Below, one piece after another: positions 25,380-33,670 of a stretch of DNA of 64,000 nucleotides (position 1 is the stretch's first letter; each line of letters begins with the position of its first letter). Below the pieces are notes generated by a model. The model saw only the letters and a program-made list of their open reading frames with translations. It was not told the DNA's origin and did no database searches. This DNA comes from Microbacterium sp. 4R-513 (lineage in GTDB: Bacteria > Actinomycetota > Actinomycetes > Actinomycetales > Microbacteriaceae): NCBI RefSeq assembly GCF_011046485.1, contig NZ_CP049256.1, positions 2,666,001 through 2,730,000 of the forward strand, given 5' to 3'. The position numbers and the translations under genes were made by a program.

Positions 25380-25455
25380 GGGCCTGTGGCGCAGTTGGTA
25401 GCGCGCTTCGTTCGCAATGAAGAGGTCAGGGGTTCGAATCCCCTCAGGTCCACCA
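25380..25455 (+). tRNA. tRNA-Ala (anticodon CGC), CCA encoded
   Basis: All cloverleaf stems can be drawn. Acceptor GGGCCTG pairs with CAGGTCC (one G-T). The D stem is GCGC/GCGC, the anticodon stem CTTCG/TGAAG, and the loop TTCGCAA gives anticodon CGC for Ala GCG codons. The T-arm is AGGGG-TTCGAAT-CCCCT. The discriminator A is followed by an encoded CCA at 25453-25455. A strong hairpin follows. Confidence 0.95.
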
Positions 25456-25461
25456 ACGCAC

Positions 25462-25488
25462 GAAGACCCCCGCTTGTCGGGGGTCTTC
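25462..25488 (+). terminator. Rho-independent terminator of the tRNA
   Basis: GAAGACCCCCG (25462-25472) and CGGGGGTCTTC (25478-25488) form an 11-base perfect stem with a five-base loop, then TGCTTTT. Confidence 0.9.
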
Positions 25489-25544
25489 TGCTTTTCCGCC
25501 CGCGCCGAGCGGGTGGCACTCCGGGCTGCCGGTACCCTGGCCGA

Positions 25545-25838
25545 ATGACCGACGCCGTTCCGCCCGAAGAGCCGCCCACTGCGACGGTGGTGTCGCGGAT
25601 CGTCTCGTACAGCGTGGCGGTGCTCGGCGGCATCCTCATCATCGTCGCGAGCTACACCGGATCGAACGGCGACTGGTCCGCGCCCGTGTCGTTCCGCGGT
25701 CTCATCTCTGTGCCGATGTGGGTTCCCTTCGCGCTGGGCATCGCCGTGCTCGCCCTCGGCGTCATGAGTCTCATCGGTCCGGTGCGGGTGCTCGCGCGCC
25801 GCGCTCGCGAGAAGCGGGAACCCGGCCGGCCGGACTAG
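25545..25838 (+). CDS. Small two-helix membrane protein
   Basis: 97 residues. The N-terminal 20 residues are Pro/Glu/Thr-rich. Two membrane helices follow, SYSVAVLGGILIIVASYTGS and MWVPFALGIAVLALGVMSLI, with a basic C-terminal tail (ARRAREKREPGRP), so both ends are probably cytosolic. No family is recognised. It lies just after the tRNA terminator and before an MFS gene, in the same direction. Confidence 0.7.
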   Translation: MTDAVPPEEPPTATVVSRIVSYSVAVLGGILIIVASYTGSNGDWSAPVSFRGLISVPMWVPFALGIAVLALGVMSLIGPVRVLARRAREKREPGRPD

Positions 25839-25921
25839 CTCGACCAGGTCATCGCCCGGATCCTCACCCGTTTCGGGTTGCGCACCCGGGTCCCGGCGCG
25901 CCCGCGCAATAGGCTCCGGCC

Positions 25922-27544
25922 ATGAAGCGATGGTTCGTGATCATCATCCTCGCCGTGTCACAGTTCGTGATGGTGCTCGACAGCACGGTCATGAACGTCT
26001 CGATCTCGCAGGTCGCCAGCGACCTCGACACGACGATCACCGGCATGCAGGCCGCGATCACGTTCTACACGCTGACGATGGCGGCGTTCATGCTCACCGG
26101 CGGCAAGCTCGGTGACAAGTGGGGACGCAGCCGCGCCTTCAAGATCGGCTCGGTGATCTACGGTCTTGGCTCGCTGCTGACGGCCCTCAGCCCGAACCTT
26201 CCGATGCTGCTGTTCGGCTGGTCGCTCGTCGAGGGCCTGGGCGCCGTGCTCGTCATCCCGGCCATCGCCGCGCTCGCCGCCGTCAACTACTCGGGGAAGG
26301 CGCGCGTGGCGGCCTTCTCGATCCTCGGCGCGGTGACGGGTCTCGCGGCCGCGGCCGGGCCGCTCATCGGAGGCCTCGTCACGACCTACGCCTCGTGGCG
26401 CTACGTCTTCGTCGCCGAGACGATCGTCATGATCGTCGTGCTGATCTTCTCCGGGCGGATCAAGGACGTGCCGGCCAACCCCGGCGTGAAGATCGACATC
26501 CTCAGCGTGATCCTCTCGGCTAGCGGCATGGCCCTCCTCGTCTTCGGCGTCCTCCAGTCGAAGACGTGGGGCTGGTTCGTCCCGCTCAATCCGCCCGTCA
26601 TCAACGGCGTCGAGATCGCACCGCTCGGCATCTCGCCGGTCACCTACCTGATCCTCATCGGCATCGTCGTGCTGTGGTGGTTCGTGCAGCGTCAGCGCAA
26701 GCTCGTCGAGAAGGGACGGATGCCGCTCCTGAAGGTTTCGCTCTTCCGCATCGCCGCCCTCCGCAGCGGCCTGTCCGGCTTCCTCGTGCAGTACTTCGCG
26801 ATCGCGGCGCTGTTCTTCGTCATCCCGGTGTACCTCCAGACGATGCAGGGCTACGACGCGCTGGAGACCGGCCTCAAGATCCTCCCCCTGTCGGCCGGAC
26901 TGATCCTCTTCTCGGTGCTCGGGTCGTGGCTCACTTCGCGTCGCTCGGCACGGCGGATCGCGCAGCTCGGACAGGTGACGATGGCGATCGGCCTGCTCTT
27001 CGTCCTGGTGTCCATTCAGCCGCAGCTGGCGGGCTGGCCGTTCGCCGTCGGCATGTTCATCGTGGGAGCAGGTTTCGGCCTTCTCGCCTCGCAGCTCGGA
27101 AACGTCAACATGTCCGCCGTCGAGAAGGACGACACATCCGAGGTCGGCGGCCTCCAGGGGACCTTCCAGAACCTCGGCTCGTCGTTCGGCACGGCGATCG
27201 TCGGTTCGATGTTCATCCTGCTGCTCGCCTCCAGCTTCGGGGCGGCGGTCGCCACCAACGAGGCAGTCGACGCCGACACGCAGCAGCAGGTGAGCGTGTA
27301 CCTCGAGAAGGGAGTGCCGATCATCTCTCAGGACCAGGCGGAGCAGCTCATCGTCGATGCGGGCGGCTCCGAGGAGGTCGCAAAGGCGATCGCCCAGGAC
27401 TACGCCGACTCCCAGGTCGGAGCGCTCAAACAGGCGATCTTCATCGTCTTCGCGCTCATGGTGCTCTCGCTCCTGCTGTCGCGGAACCTGCCCGCCGAGA
27501 TCGTCGCCAAGTCCGAAGCCGTCGAGGAGGACGTCGTCACCTGA
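25922..27544 (+). CDS. MFS drug exporter, DHA2 (14-TM, EmrB/QacA) family
   Basis: 540 residues. Begins with TM1 VIIILAVSQFVMVLDSTVMN, containing the conserved 'LDxTVxNVxxxxI' motif C region. It carries motif A 'GGKLGDKWGRSRAFK' and at least 13-14 hydrophobic segments, with a charged central loop before KVSLFRIAALRSG. The long periplasmic loop near the end, VDADTQQQVSVYLEKGVPII, is typical of 14-TM members. It uses the proton gradient to export hydrophobic compounds. No local regulator is adjacent. Ends in a shared hairpin. Confidence 0.92.
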   Translation: MKRWFVIIILAVSQFVMVLDSTVMNVSISQVASDLDTTITGMQAAITFYTLTMAAFMLTGGKLGDKWGRSRAFKIGSVIYGLGSLLTALSPNLPMLLFGWSLVEGLGAVLVIPAIAALAAVNYSGKARVAAFSILGAVTGLAAAAGPLIGGLVTTYASWRYVFVAETIVMIVVLIFSGRIKDVPANPGVKIDILSVILSASGMALLVFGVLQSKTWGWFVPLNPPVINGVEIAPLGISPVTYLILIGIVVLWWFVQRQRKLVEKGRMPLLKVSLFRIAALRSGLSGFLVQYFAIAALFFVIPVYLQTMQGYDALETGLKILPLSAGLILFSVLGSWLTSRRSARRIAQLGQVTMAIGLLFVLVSIQPQLAGWPFAVGMFIVGAGFGLLASQLGNVNMSAVEKDDTSEVGGLQGTFQNLGSSFGTAIVGSMFILLLASSFGAAVATNEAVDADTQQQVSVYLEKGVPIISQDQAEQLIVDAGGSEEVAKAIAQDYADSQVGALKQAIFIVFALMVLSLLLSRNLPAEIVAKSEAVEEDVVT

Positions 27545-27561
27545 CGAACGCTTTTCTAACG

Positions 27562-27596
27562 ACGGATGCCTCGGCCGGCGTGGCCGAGGCATCCGT
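27562..27596. terminator. Bidirectional hairpin between convergent genes
   Basis: ACGGATGCCTCGGCC (27562-27576) and GGCCGAGGCATCCGT (27582-27596) form a perfect 15-base stem. It lies between the MFS stop and the acyl-CoA ligase stop. It is built from the GGATGCC/GGCATCC heptamer that recurs across the window. Confidence 0.75.
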
Positions 27597-27625
27597 CCTG
27601 AAAGGCTCAGAAGTCGTGCTGCGCG

Positions 27626-29239
27626 TCAGGCGTTCGACAGCTCGCGGGCGCGCAGGTCCTTGCGGAGGATCTTGCCGGACGTCGACTTGGGGATCGCCTC
27701 GATGAACTCGACGCGCCGGACCTTCTTGTGCGGCGCGACGTTTTCGGCGACGAAGGACATGACCTCGTCCTCGGTGAGTCCCGAGTCCGGAGCGGCCACG
27801 ACGAACGCCTTCGGGATCTCCTGCTTGTCGTCGTCGTGCACGCCGATGACCGCGGCATCCATGACCTTCGGGTGCGAGAGCAGCAGAGCCTCGAGCTCAG
27901 CCGGCGCGATCTGGTAGCCCTTGTACTTGATGAGCTCCTTGACGCGGTCGACGATCGAGAAGTAGCCACCCTCGTGGTACACCGCGATGTCGCCGGTGTG
28001 GAGGAACCCATCGGCGTCGACGGTCTCGGCGGTCGCTTGCGGGTTGTTGAGGTAGCCGAGCATGACGTTCGGTCCCTTGACCCAGAGCTCGCCGGGGCGG
28101 GTCGTCCCGCCGTCCTCGATCTCGGTGATCTCCTCGCCCGTCTCGGTGTCGATGAGCTTGCACTCCTCGTTGGGCAGCATCGCGCCCACCGAGCTCACCG
28201 GGATGTCGTGGCGGTCGTGCGGCATCGCGTGCGAGACGGGGCTGAGCTCGCTCATGCCGTAGCCCTGCATCATGCGCGCGTGGATGCGCGCGCCCGCGAG
28301 CTCGGCCGTCTCGCCGTCGAGTGGCGCGGCGCCGGAGAAGACGGTGTGGACGCTCGAGATGTCGAACTGGTCGACGACGGGGTGCTTCGCCAGTGCGACG
28401 GCGATCGGCGGAGCGATGTAGAGGTAGGTGCAGGAGTACTTCTGGATGTTCGTGAGGAACTCGACGAGGTCGAACCGCGGCATCGTGACGAGACTCGCGC
28501 GCTGACGAAGCGCGAGGTTGAGCAGCACCGTCATCCCGTAGATGTGGAAGAACGGCAGCACGGCCAGCACACGGTCGGTGCCCCGCAGGTCGATGTTCGT
28601 GCGGCACTGCTGCACGTTCGCGACGAGGTTGCGGTGGCTCAGCATGACGCCCTTCGGGACGCCCGTCGTGCCCGACGAATAGGGGAGCACGGCGACATGC
28701 GTCGCGGGGTCGAACGACACCTCGGGCGCAGCCTGCTGCTCCGTGAGCAGCTCGCGCAGGTTCGGATGGCCGTGGGCGCCGTCGAGGACGATCACGCGCT
28801 CGTGCGGGATGCCGACGGCCTCGGCCGCCGTGGACGCCTGGGGGAGCAGCGGTGACACTGTGACGAGCCAGGTGGCCCCGGCATCCTTCAGCTGCTTCTC
28901 GATCTCGCCCGCGGTGTAGAGGGAGTTGATCGTCGTGACCGTGGAACCCGCCCGCAGGATGCCGTGGAAGACCGTCGCGAACGCCGGCACGTTCGGGCAG
29001 AGGAGGCCTACGACCGTGTGTGTGCCCGCGCCCCGCGCGGCGAGTGCGCCGGCGAAGGCGTTCACCTGTGCACGAAGTGCGCCGTATGTCGTCTCCGCGC
29101 CGGTGGCGGGGTCGATGAGCGCGACGCGGGTCGACTCCTCGTCGGTGAGCGAGCCGAAGAGGTAGTCGTAGACGCTGACGTCCGGGATGTCGACATCTGG
29201 GTACGGGCTGCGGAACACGAGGCTTCTCCCTTGATTCAT
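27626..29239 (-). CDS. Acyl-CoA synthetase / 4-coumarate-CoA-ligase-like
   Basis: 537 residues from ATG at 29239; an ATG 12 codons earlier is possible. It activates a carboxylic acid with ATP and CoA. ANL-superfamily motifs are all present: PYSSGTTGVPKGVMLSHRNL (A3), QGYGMSEL (A5), 'DGFLHTGDIAVYHEGGYFSI' (A7), VDRVKELIKYKGYQIAP (A8), and the catalytic Lys in STSGKILRKDL (A10). Substrate class is 4-coumarate/medium-chain type by general pattern only. It may form an operon with the amino-acid dehydrogenase upstream, but a perfect palindrome separates them. Confidence 0.9.
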   Translation of the reverse strand: MNQGRSLVFRSPYPDVDIPDVSVYDYLFGSLTDEESTRVALIDPATGAETTYGALRAQVNAFAGALAARGAGTHTVVGLLCPNVPAFATVFHGILRAGSTVTTINSLYTAGEIEKQLKDAGATWLVTVSPLLPQASTAAEAVGIPHERVIVLDGAHGHPNLRELLTEQQAAPEVSFDPATHVAVLPYSSGTTGVPKGVMLSHRNLVANVQQCRTNIDLRGTDRVLAVLPFFHIYGMTVLLNLALRQRASLVTMPRFDLVEFLTNIQKYSCTYLYIAPPIAVALAKHPVVDQFDISSVHTVFSGAAPLDGETAELAGARIHARMMQGYGMSELSPVSHAMPHDRHDIPVSSVGAMLPNEECKLIDTETGEEITEIEDGGTTRPGELWVKGPNVMLGYLNNPQATAETVDADGFLHTGDIAVYHEGGYFSIVDRVKELIKYKGYQIAPAELEALLLSHPKVMDAAVIGVHDDDKQEIPKAFVVAAPDSGLTEDEVMSFVAENVAPHKKVRRVEFIEAIPKSTSGKILRKDLRARELSNA

Positions 29240-29295
29240 CGTGTGATGTGCCGGCGACGGTGCGGGCACGATCATCCTCGCACAGCCCGCTCGGG

Positions 29296-29340
29296 CGCAT
29301 GCGACTGAGTGCCGGGTCATCTGGCACTCAGTCGCATGCG
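29296..29340 (-). terminator. Perfect 18-bp palindrome after the amino-acid dehydrogenase
   Basis: CGCATGCGACTGAGTGCC (29296-29313) and GGCACTCAGTCGCATGCG (29323-29340) with a nine-base loop. It begins nine bases after the dehydrogenase stop on the minus strand. No T-run, but the stem is long enough to terminate. Confidence 0.65.
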
Positions 29341-29349
29341 ATGCCGTTC

Positions 29350-30429
29350 TCAGGCGAGGGCGTGCTCGCCGTGGCGCGCGCCGGCCGCGAGGCGCTCGGC
29401 GGCGAGCCCCTCGGCAGCCTCGAGAGGCGTCACGCCGCGGTTCTCGGCCTCGTCGAAGATCCGGCGCACGGTGTCGCCGATCGCGGCGACGCGGTCCATG
29501 ATCTCGGAGCGGGTGCCGAGCTTCTTCGCCTCGAGGTCGAGGTAGATGACGCCGCCGGCGTTGACGACGAAGTCGGGGGCGTACAGGATGCCCCGGCGGG
29601 CGAGGTGGTCGGCGCCCTCGTGCGAGGCGAGAGGGTTGTTCGCGGGGCCGCAGACGGCCTTCGCGTCGAGGCAGTCGATGACGTCGTCGGTGAGCACGCC
29701 GCCGATGCCGGCGGGCACGAAGACGTCGGCGGGCACGAGGTGCTCGGTGCCGGGCTCGGCCCACCTCGCGCCCAGTTCGAGGGCGAGGTCGCGCTTCGCG
29801 GGGTTGACGTCGGTCACCGTCAGGCGGGCTCCCTCGGCGGCGAGCCGGACCGCGAGGCGGCTGCCGACCTGGCCGAGACCGGCGATGGTGATCGCGCGGC
29901 CGTCGACGTCGGCCGCTCCAGTCACGCGCTCGAGGGTGGCGCGCAGCGACTCGTAGACGCCGAGGCTCGTCGGGCCGGCGGGCTCGCCCGAGCCGCCGAC
30001 GGCGTCGGGGAGGCCCACGACGTGCTCGGTGCGCTCGCTGACCGTGAGCATGTCCTCGGTCGTCGATCCGACGTCCTCCGCCGTGCGGTACAGGCCGTGC
30101 AGGGACTCGACGGCGTCGCCCAGGTCGAGGAACGCCGCGCGACGGCGCTCGGCGTCGAGCGTCATGCCGGGCTCCAGGCGGATGACCGACTTGCCGCCGC
30201 CCGCGTCGAGGCCCGCGGCGGCGTTCTTGAGCGTCATGGCGGCCGAGAGGCGGAGGGCGTCGCCCAGGGCGTCCTTCCAGTGGTCGTACGTCCACAGGCG
30301 GGCGCCGCCCAGCGCGGAGCCGAGCACGGAGGAGTGGAGCGCGACGGCGATGAACAGTCCGCTGCGCCGTCCGGTGATCACCTCCACGCGTTCGTGCGTG
30401 AAGTCGGGCAGGGGCAGGGTGTGCGACAT
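29350..30429 (-). CDS. Glu/Leu/Phe/Val dehydrogenase (valine/leucine dehydrogenase type)
   Basis: 359 residues, the size of short branched-chain amino-acid dehydrogenases. ATG at 30429 with AGAGGAA upstream. The catalytic Lys segment is LDAGGGKSVI. The NAD-binding Rossmann motif is AITIAGLGQVGSRLA, and the C-terminal CGPANNPLAS and PDFVVNAGGVIYLDLE segments are typical. It oxidatively deaminates valine, leucine or similar to the 2-oxo acid. In actinobacteria this gene usually has an Lrp-type regulator beside it; none is visible here. Confidence 0.88.
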   Translation of the reverse strand: MSHTLPLPDFTHERVEVITGRRSGLFIAVALHSSVLGSALGGARLWTYDHWKDALGDALRLSAAMTLKNAAAGLDAGGGKSVIRLEPGMTLDAERRRAAFLDLGDAVESLHGLYRTAEDVGSTTEDMLTVSERTEHVVGLPDAVGGSGEPAGPTSLGVYESLRATLERVTGAADVDGRAITIAGLGQVGSRLAVRLAAEGARLTVTDVNPAKRDLALELGARWAEPGTEHLVPADVFVPAGIGGVLTDDVIDCLDAKAVCGPANNPLASHEGADHLARRGILYAPDFVVNAGGVIYLDLEAKKLGTRSEIMDRVAAIGDTVRRIFDEAENRGVTPLEAAEGLAAERLAAGARHGEHALA

Positions 30430-30640
30430 CGCGTTCCTCTTTCGGCTGGCCTTGTGGGCTGTGCTCAGCGGGTGCCGCAGCGTCGCGGCATCCGTCTTCC
30501 ATTGCACCACCCTCTGGCGGAGTGTTCAACTCCTGCGCCGGGTGTTGTGCAATCTGCTGAGAAGAATGCTTCGGCGAGTCGTCTCGTGCACACCGCGTAA
30601 CGCGGGTGTCGCGCAGCCGCCGCGGCGTTACTGTCGGAGC

Positions 30641-31441
30641 ATGGCGGAGAAGTACACGCACGGCCATCACGAGAGCGTCCTTCGCTCGCACGAACGGCGG
30701 ACGGTGGCCAACTCGGCCGCCTACCTCGTACCGCACCTGCGGCCCGGGCTTCGGGTGCTCGACGTCGGTGCGGGACCGGGCACCATCACGATCGATCTCG
30801 CCGAGCGGGTCGCGCCGGGCGCGGTCGTGGGGATGGATGCCGCCGCCGACGTCGTCGACAAGGCCGCGGCGCTCGCCGCCGAACGGGGCGTCGGCAACGT
30901 CTCCTTCGAGGTGGGCGACGCCTACGCCCTGGCCGCGGATGACGGCGCCTACGACATCGTCCACGCACATCAGGTGCTGCAGCACCTCGCCCGCCCGGTC
31001 GACGCATTGCGCGAGTTCCGCCGAGTGCTGGCGCCCGACGGCGTCGTCGCGGTTCGGGACGTCGACTACGAGGGTGTCATCTGGTACCCGCTTCTCCCCG
31101 GACTCGCCGAATGGCACGAGATCTACCTCCAGGTGCACCGCATCGTCTCGGGCGAGCCGGCGGCGGGCCGGCGCCTGAAGGCGTGGGCGCGCGAGGCGGG
31201 CTTCGCGCAGGTCGAGTCGTCGGCGTCGCTGTGGCTCTTCGAGTCGCCCGAGGCGCGCGAGTGGTGGGGCGGATCGTGGGCCGACCGCGCTCTGCACTCG
31301 TCGTTCGCCGAGCACGCCGTTACGCACGGCATCACCGACCGCGCGGGTCTGGAGCGCATCGCCGCGGCGTGGCGCGAGTGGGCCGCGGCGGACGACGGCT
31401 GGTTCTTCATGCCCCACGGGGAGGTTCTCGCGCGGGGCTGA
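30641..31441 (+). CDS. Class I SAM-dependent methyltransferase
   Basis: 266 residues from ATG at 30641 with CGGAG just upstream; the longer open frame overlaps the divergent gene and is not coding. Motif I is RVLDVGAGPGTITIDLA. Then 'VVGMDAAADVVDKA' (acidic ribose contact), HAHQVLQHLARPVDALREFR and RVLAPDGVVAVRDVDYEGVI follow, the UbiE/COQ5-like pattern. Substrate unknown. Divergent from the amino-acid dehydrogenase, sharing a 211-bp intergenic region. Confidence 0.88.
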   Translation: MAEKYTHGHHESVLRSHERRTVANSAAYLVPHLRPGLRVLDVGAGPGTITIDLAERVAPGAVVGMDAAADVVDKAAALAAERGVGNVSFEVGDAYALAADDGAYDIVHAHQVLQHLARPVDALREFRRVLAPDGVVAVRDVDYEGVIWYPLLPGLAEWHEIYLQVHRIVSGEPAAGRRLKAWAREAGFAQVESSASLWLFESPEAREWWGGSWADRALHSSFAEHAVTHGITDRAGLERIAAAWREWAAADDGWFFMPHGEVLARG

Positions 31442-31607
31442 CCCGCGCAATGCGAAGCGACGGGGAAGCAGACGAAAGCCGGCCGAACTTGTCGGCTGTG
31501 CTTCTGAGCGCCATGGGGTAAGTTGGCACCCCACACGCGGTCTGAGCCGGGGGGCGCCGGAACGGATCGAAGGCAAGTCACTGGGGCCCGAATCGAGGAC
31601 GGGGACG

Positions 31608-33047
31608 ATGTCGAGCCTCCAGAACGTGTCCAGAATGCGAGCCCTGCTCGCCCTTATCGGTGCGCTGCTGCTGATCGTCACGGTGGGCTGGGGTGCCAGT
31701 CCGCGCGCGAGCGCCGCGGACGCCCCCGACTGCGCATCCTTCGATGCGGACCTCTACCAGGTCGTGAAACCGACCACCGAGGCGAGCCTCGTGACCCTGT
31801 CCACGGTGGAGACCGGGCTCGCCGCCCAGCTGTACGGCTTCACGGGCGACGAGGGCGTGCTCGCGAAAGTGGCCGACAGTGCGGGCACCGGGCTCACGCC
31901 CGTCTGGCGTCTTTACCGCGCGGGCGACTTCGTGTGGGCGGCCGAAGGAGCGGACCTCGACGCGATCGTCGCGGCGAGCTATGCGAAGCAGTTCGTCGCG
32001 TTCTACGCATCGACGACGGATGCCGGATGCCTCGAGCCGATCTCTCAGCTCGCGCACAACGGCAAGCACCGGCTTGCGGCGCCGGCCGACCGCGACGCGC
32101 TGGTCGCGGCGGGCTGGACCGTCGACCGGGTGGCGTTCTACGCGGCGGTCGGCACCGCTGCTCCCGATGACGGCGACACCCGCTTCAGCATCGCCGTCGT
32201 CCCCGACACGCAGAACGAGATCACTTCGAGCGACACCCGATTCGCCAACCGCGTCTCCTGGCTGGTGTCCAACCAGCAGCGGCTCGACCTCCGCTTCATG
32301 GCGCAGGTGGGCGACCTCACGAACTGGGGCTCGGTCGATCCGGCGCAGTTCACGCGCGCGAGCACGGAGCTCAAGCCCCTCGAAGAGGCGATGCCGTGGT
32401 CGGGTGCGATCGGCAACCACGACACCGCCGCGGTCTGCCCCGGCGGCTCGGCGTGTCCCGGCGCGAATGCCAACCTGGCGGTGCGCGACACGACCGCATA
32501 CAACGCCGCCTTCCCGGTGTCACGCTTCCCGGACCTGCAGGGGACCTTCGAGGCGGGCAAGATCGACAACGCCTACCAGGTGTTCCGCGCGGGCGGTGCC
32601 GACTGGCTCGTCCTCAACCTCGAGCTGTGGCCGCGCGTCGACGTCGTGACGTGGGCGCGGTCGGTCGTGTCGTCGCATCCCGACGCGAACGTCATCGTCT
32701 TGACGCATGCCTACCTCGAGGGCGACGGATCGATCAGCGGCAGCAACGGAGGCTACGGCGCGACCTCGCCCCAGTACCTCTACGACAACCTCATCAAGGT
32801 GTATCCGAACGTCAAGATCGTGCTGTCGGGCCACGTCGGCGCGTCCGCTGTCCGCACGGACGTCGGAACGAACGGGAACAAGATCCTGAGCCTTCTGACC
32901 TGCTACCACAGCGTCACGAACCCCGTGCGGATCCTCGAGATCGACACGGCGGCCGGCACAGCGACCTCCACCGTCTACGCGCCGTACACGGACACGAGCT
33001 TCCCGCTGGATGCGACCTCGACGAGCGGATTGTCCTTCGTGAAGTGA
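31608..33047 (+). CDS. Secreted metallophosphoesterase
   Basis: 479 residues. Sec signal peptide: short charged start, hydrophobic core LLALIGALLLIVTVGWGASP and cleavage near RASAADAP. Residues 40-180 have no named domain. A calcineurin-like phosphoesterase follows, with its metal-binding blocks in order: AVVPDTQN, QVGDLTNWG, IGNHDTA, LTHAYLEGDG and LSGHVGAS. These would bind two metals and cleave a phosphomonoester or diester outside the cell. There is no LPXTG or TM anchor at the C-terminus, so it is probably released. Confidence 0.88.
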   Translation: MSSLQNVSRMRALLALIGALLLIVTVGWGASPRASAADAPDCASFDADLYQVVKPTTEASLVTLSTVETGLAAQLYGFTGDEGVLAKVADSAGTGLTPVWRLYRAGDFVWAAEGADLDAIVAASYAKQFVAFYASTTDAGCLEPISQLAHNGKHRLAAPADRDALVAAGWTVDRVAFYAAVGTAAPDDGDTRFSIAVVPDTQNEITSSDTRFANRVSWLVSNQQRLDLRFMAQVGDLTNWGSVDPAQFTRASTELKPLEEAMPWSGAIGNHDTAAVCPGGSACPGANANLAVRDTTAYNAAFPVSRFPDLQGTFEAGKIDNAYQVFRAGGADWLVLNLELWPRVDVVTWARSVVSSHPDANVIVLTHAYLEGDGSISGSNGGYGATSPQYLYDNLIKVYPNVKIVLSGHVGASAVRTDVGTNGNKILSLLTCYHSVTNPVRILEIDTAAGTATSTVYAPYTDTSFPLDATSTSGLSFVK

Positions 33048-33103
33048 CAGGCGGGGCATAGTCCCATCCCGCACAGAGATGCCGGCGGCTCTAGGCTGAG
33101 CCG

Positions 33104-33580
33104 GTGACCGCGCACCTGCCCGCCCGAAGCCGCCTCGTCCACGACTCGCTCCGCGCCGCCGGGATCACGGGCGACATCGTCGTGCTTCCGGATGCCGCGT
33201 CCACGGCGCCGCTCGCGGCGGCGGCCCTCGGCGTCGAGGTAGGCGCGATCGCCAACAGCCTCGTGTTCTGGTCGGACGGCGAGCCCCTGCTCGTCATGAC
33301 GAGCGGCGCGCACCGCGTCGACACGCACGCCCTCGCCGAGCGGCTCGGCCGCGAGAAGATCCAGCGCGCGACGCCCGAGCAGGTGCGCGAGGCGACGGGC
33401 CAGGCGATCGGCGGCGTCGCACCCACGGGGCATCCGTCGCCGCTCACGACGATCGTGGACGAAGAGCTCGCGAACTATCCGGAGATCTGGGCCGCCGGCG
33501 GCACGCCGCACACCGTCTTCCCGATGACCTACGAGGAGCTCTTGAGGCTCACCGGCGGGACGGTCGCGAAGGTCGACTGA
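33104..33580 (+). CDS. YbaK/EbsC-type aminoacyl-tRNA deacylase
   Basis: 158 residues from GTG at 33104. YbaK-family pattern: VHDSLRAAGITGDIVVLP, then AAALGVEVGAIANSLVFWSD, GEPLLVMTSGAHRVD, 'TGQAIGGVAPTGHPSPL' and EIWAAGGTPHTVFPMTYEEL. Proteins of this family hydrolyse mischarged tRNAs such as Cys-tRNAPro or Ala-tRNAPro in trans. Specificity is not readable from sequence. Confidence 0.88.
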   Translation: MTAHLPARSRLVHDSLRAAGITGDIVVLPDAASTAPLAAAALGVEVGAIANSLVFWSDGEPLLVMTSGAHRVDTHALAERLGREKIQRATPEQVREATGQAIGGVAPTGHPSPLTTIVDEELANYPEIWAAGGTPHTVFPMTYEELLRLTGGTVAKVD

Positions 33581-33603
33581 CCCGACCGGGCTGGAGCAGG
33601 CGC

Positions 33604-33660
33604 CGAGACCGCACGAATCACCGTCGGCGACGCCCGCGACCGGCGATTCGTGCGATCTCG
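33604..33660. terminator. Inverted repeat between convergent genes
   Basis: A 20-base arm at 33604-33623 pairs with 33641-33660 with two mismatches (key bases GCACGAATC / GATTCGTGC), with a 17-base loop. It lies between the YbaK stop and the glycosidase stop. Likely a bidirectional terminator; a mobile palindromic repeat is also possible. Confidence 0.55.
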
Positions 33661-33670
33661 ACGACGCCGC

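Noticed and set aside
24107..25642. Amidohydrolase extended to 25642
   Set aside because: The extension would translate the antisense of tRNA-Ala and its terminator.
27626..31681. Reading the acyl-CoA ligase as a 1351-residue fusion
   Set aside because: The upstream extension crosses the dehydrogenase and methyltransferase genes and contains no domain; the real start is near 29239.
33604..33660. Inverted repeat as an insertion-sequence end
   Set aside because: No transposase or target duplication nearby; its position between convergent stops fits a terminator better.
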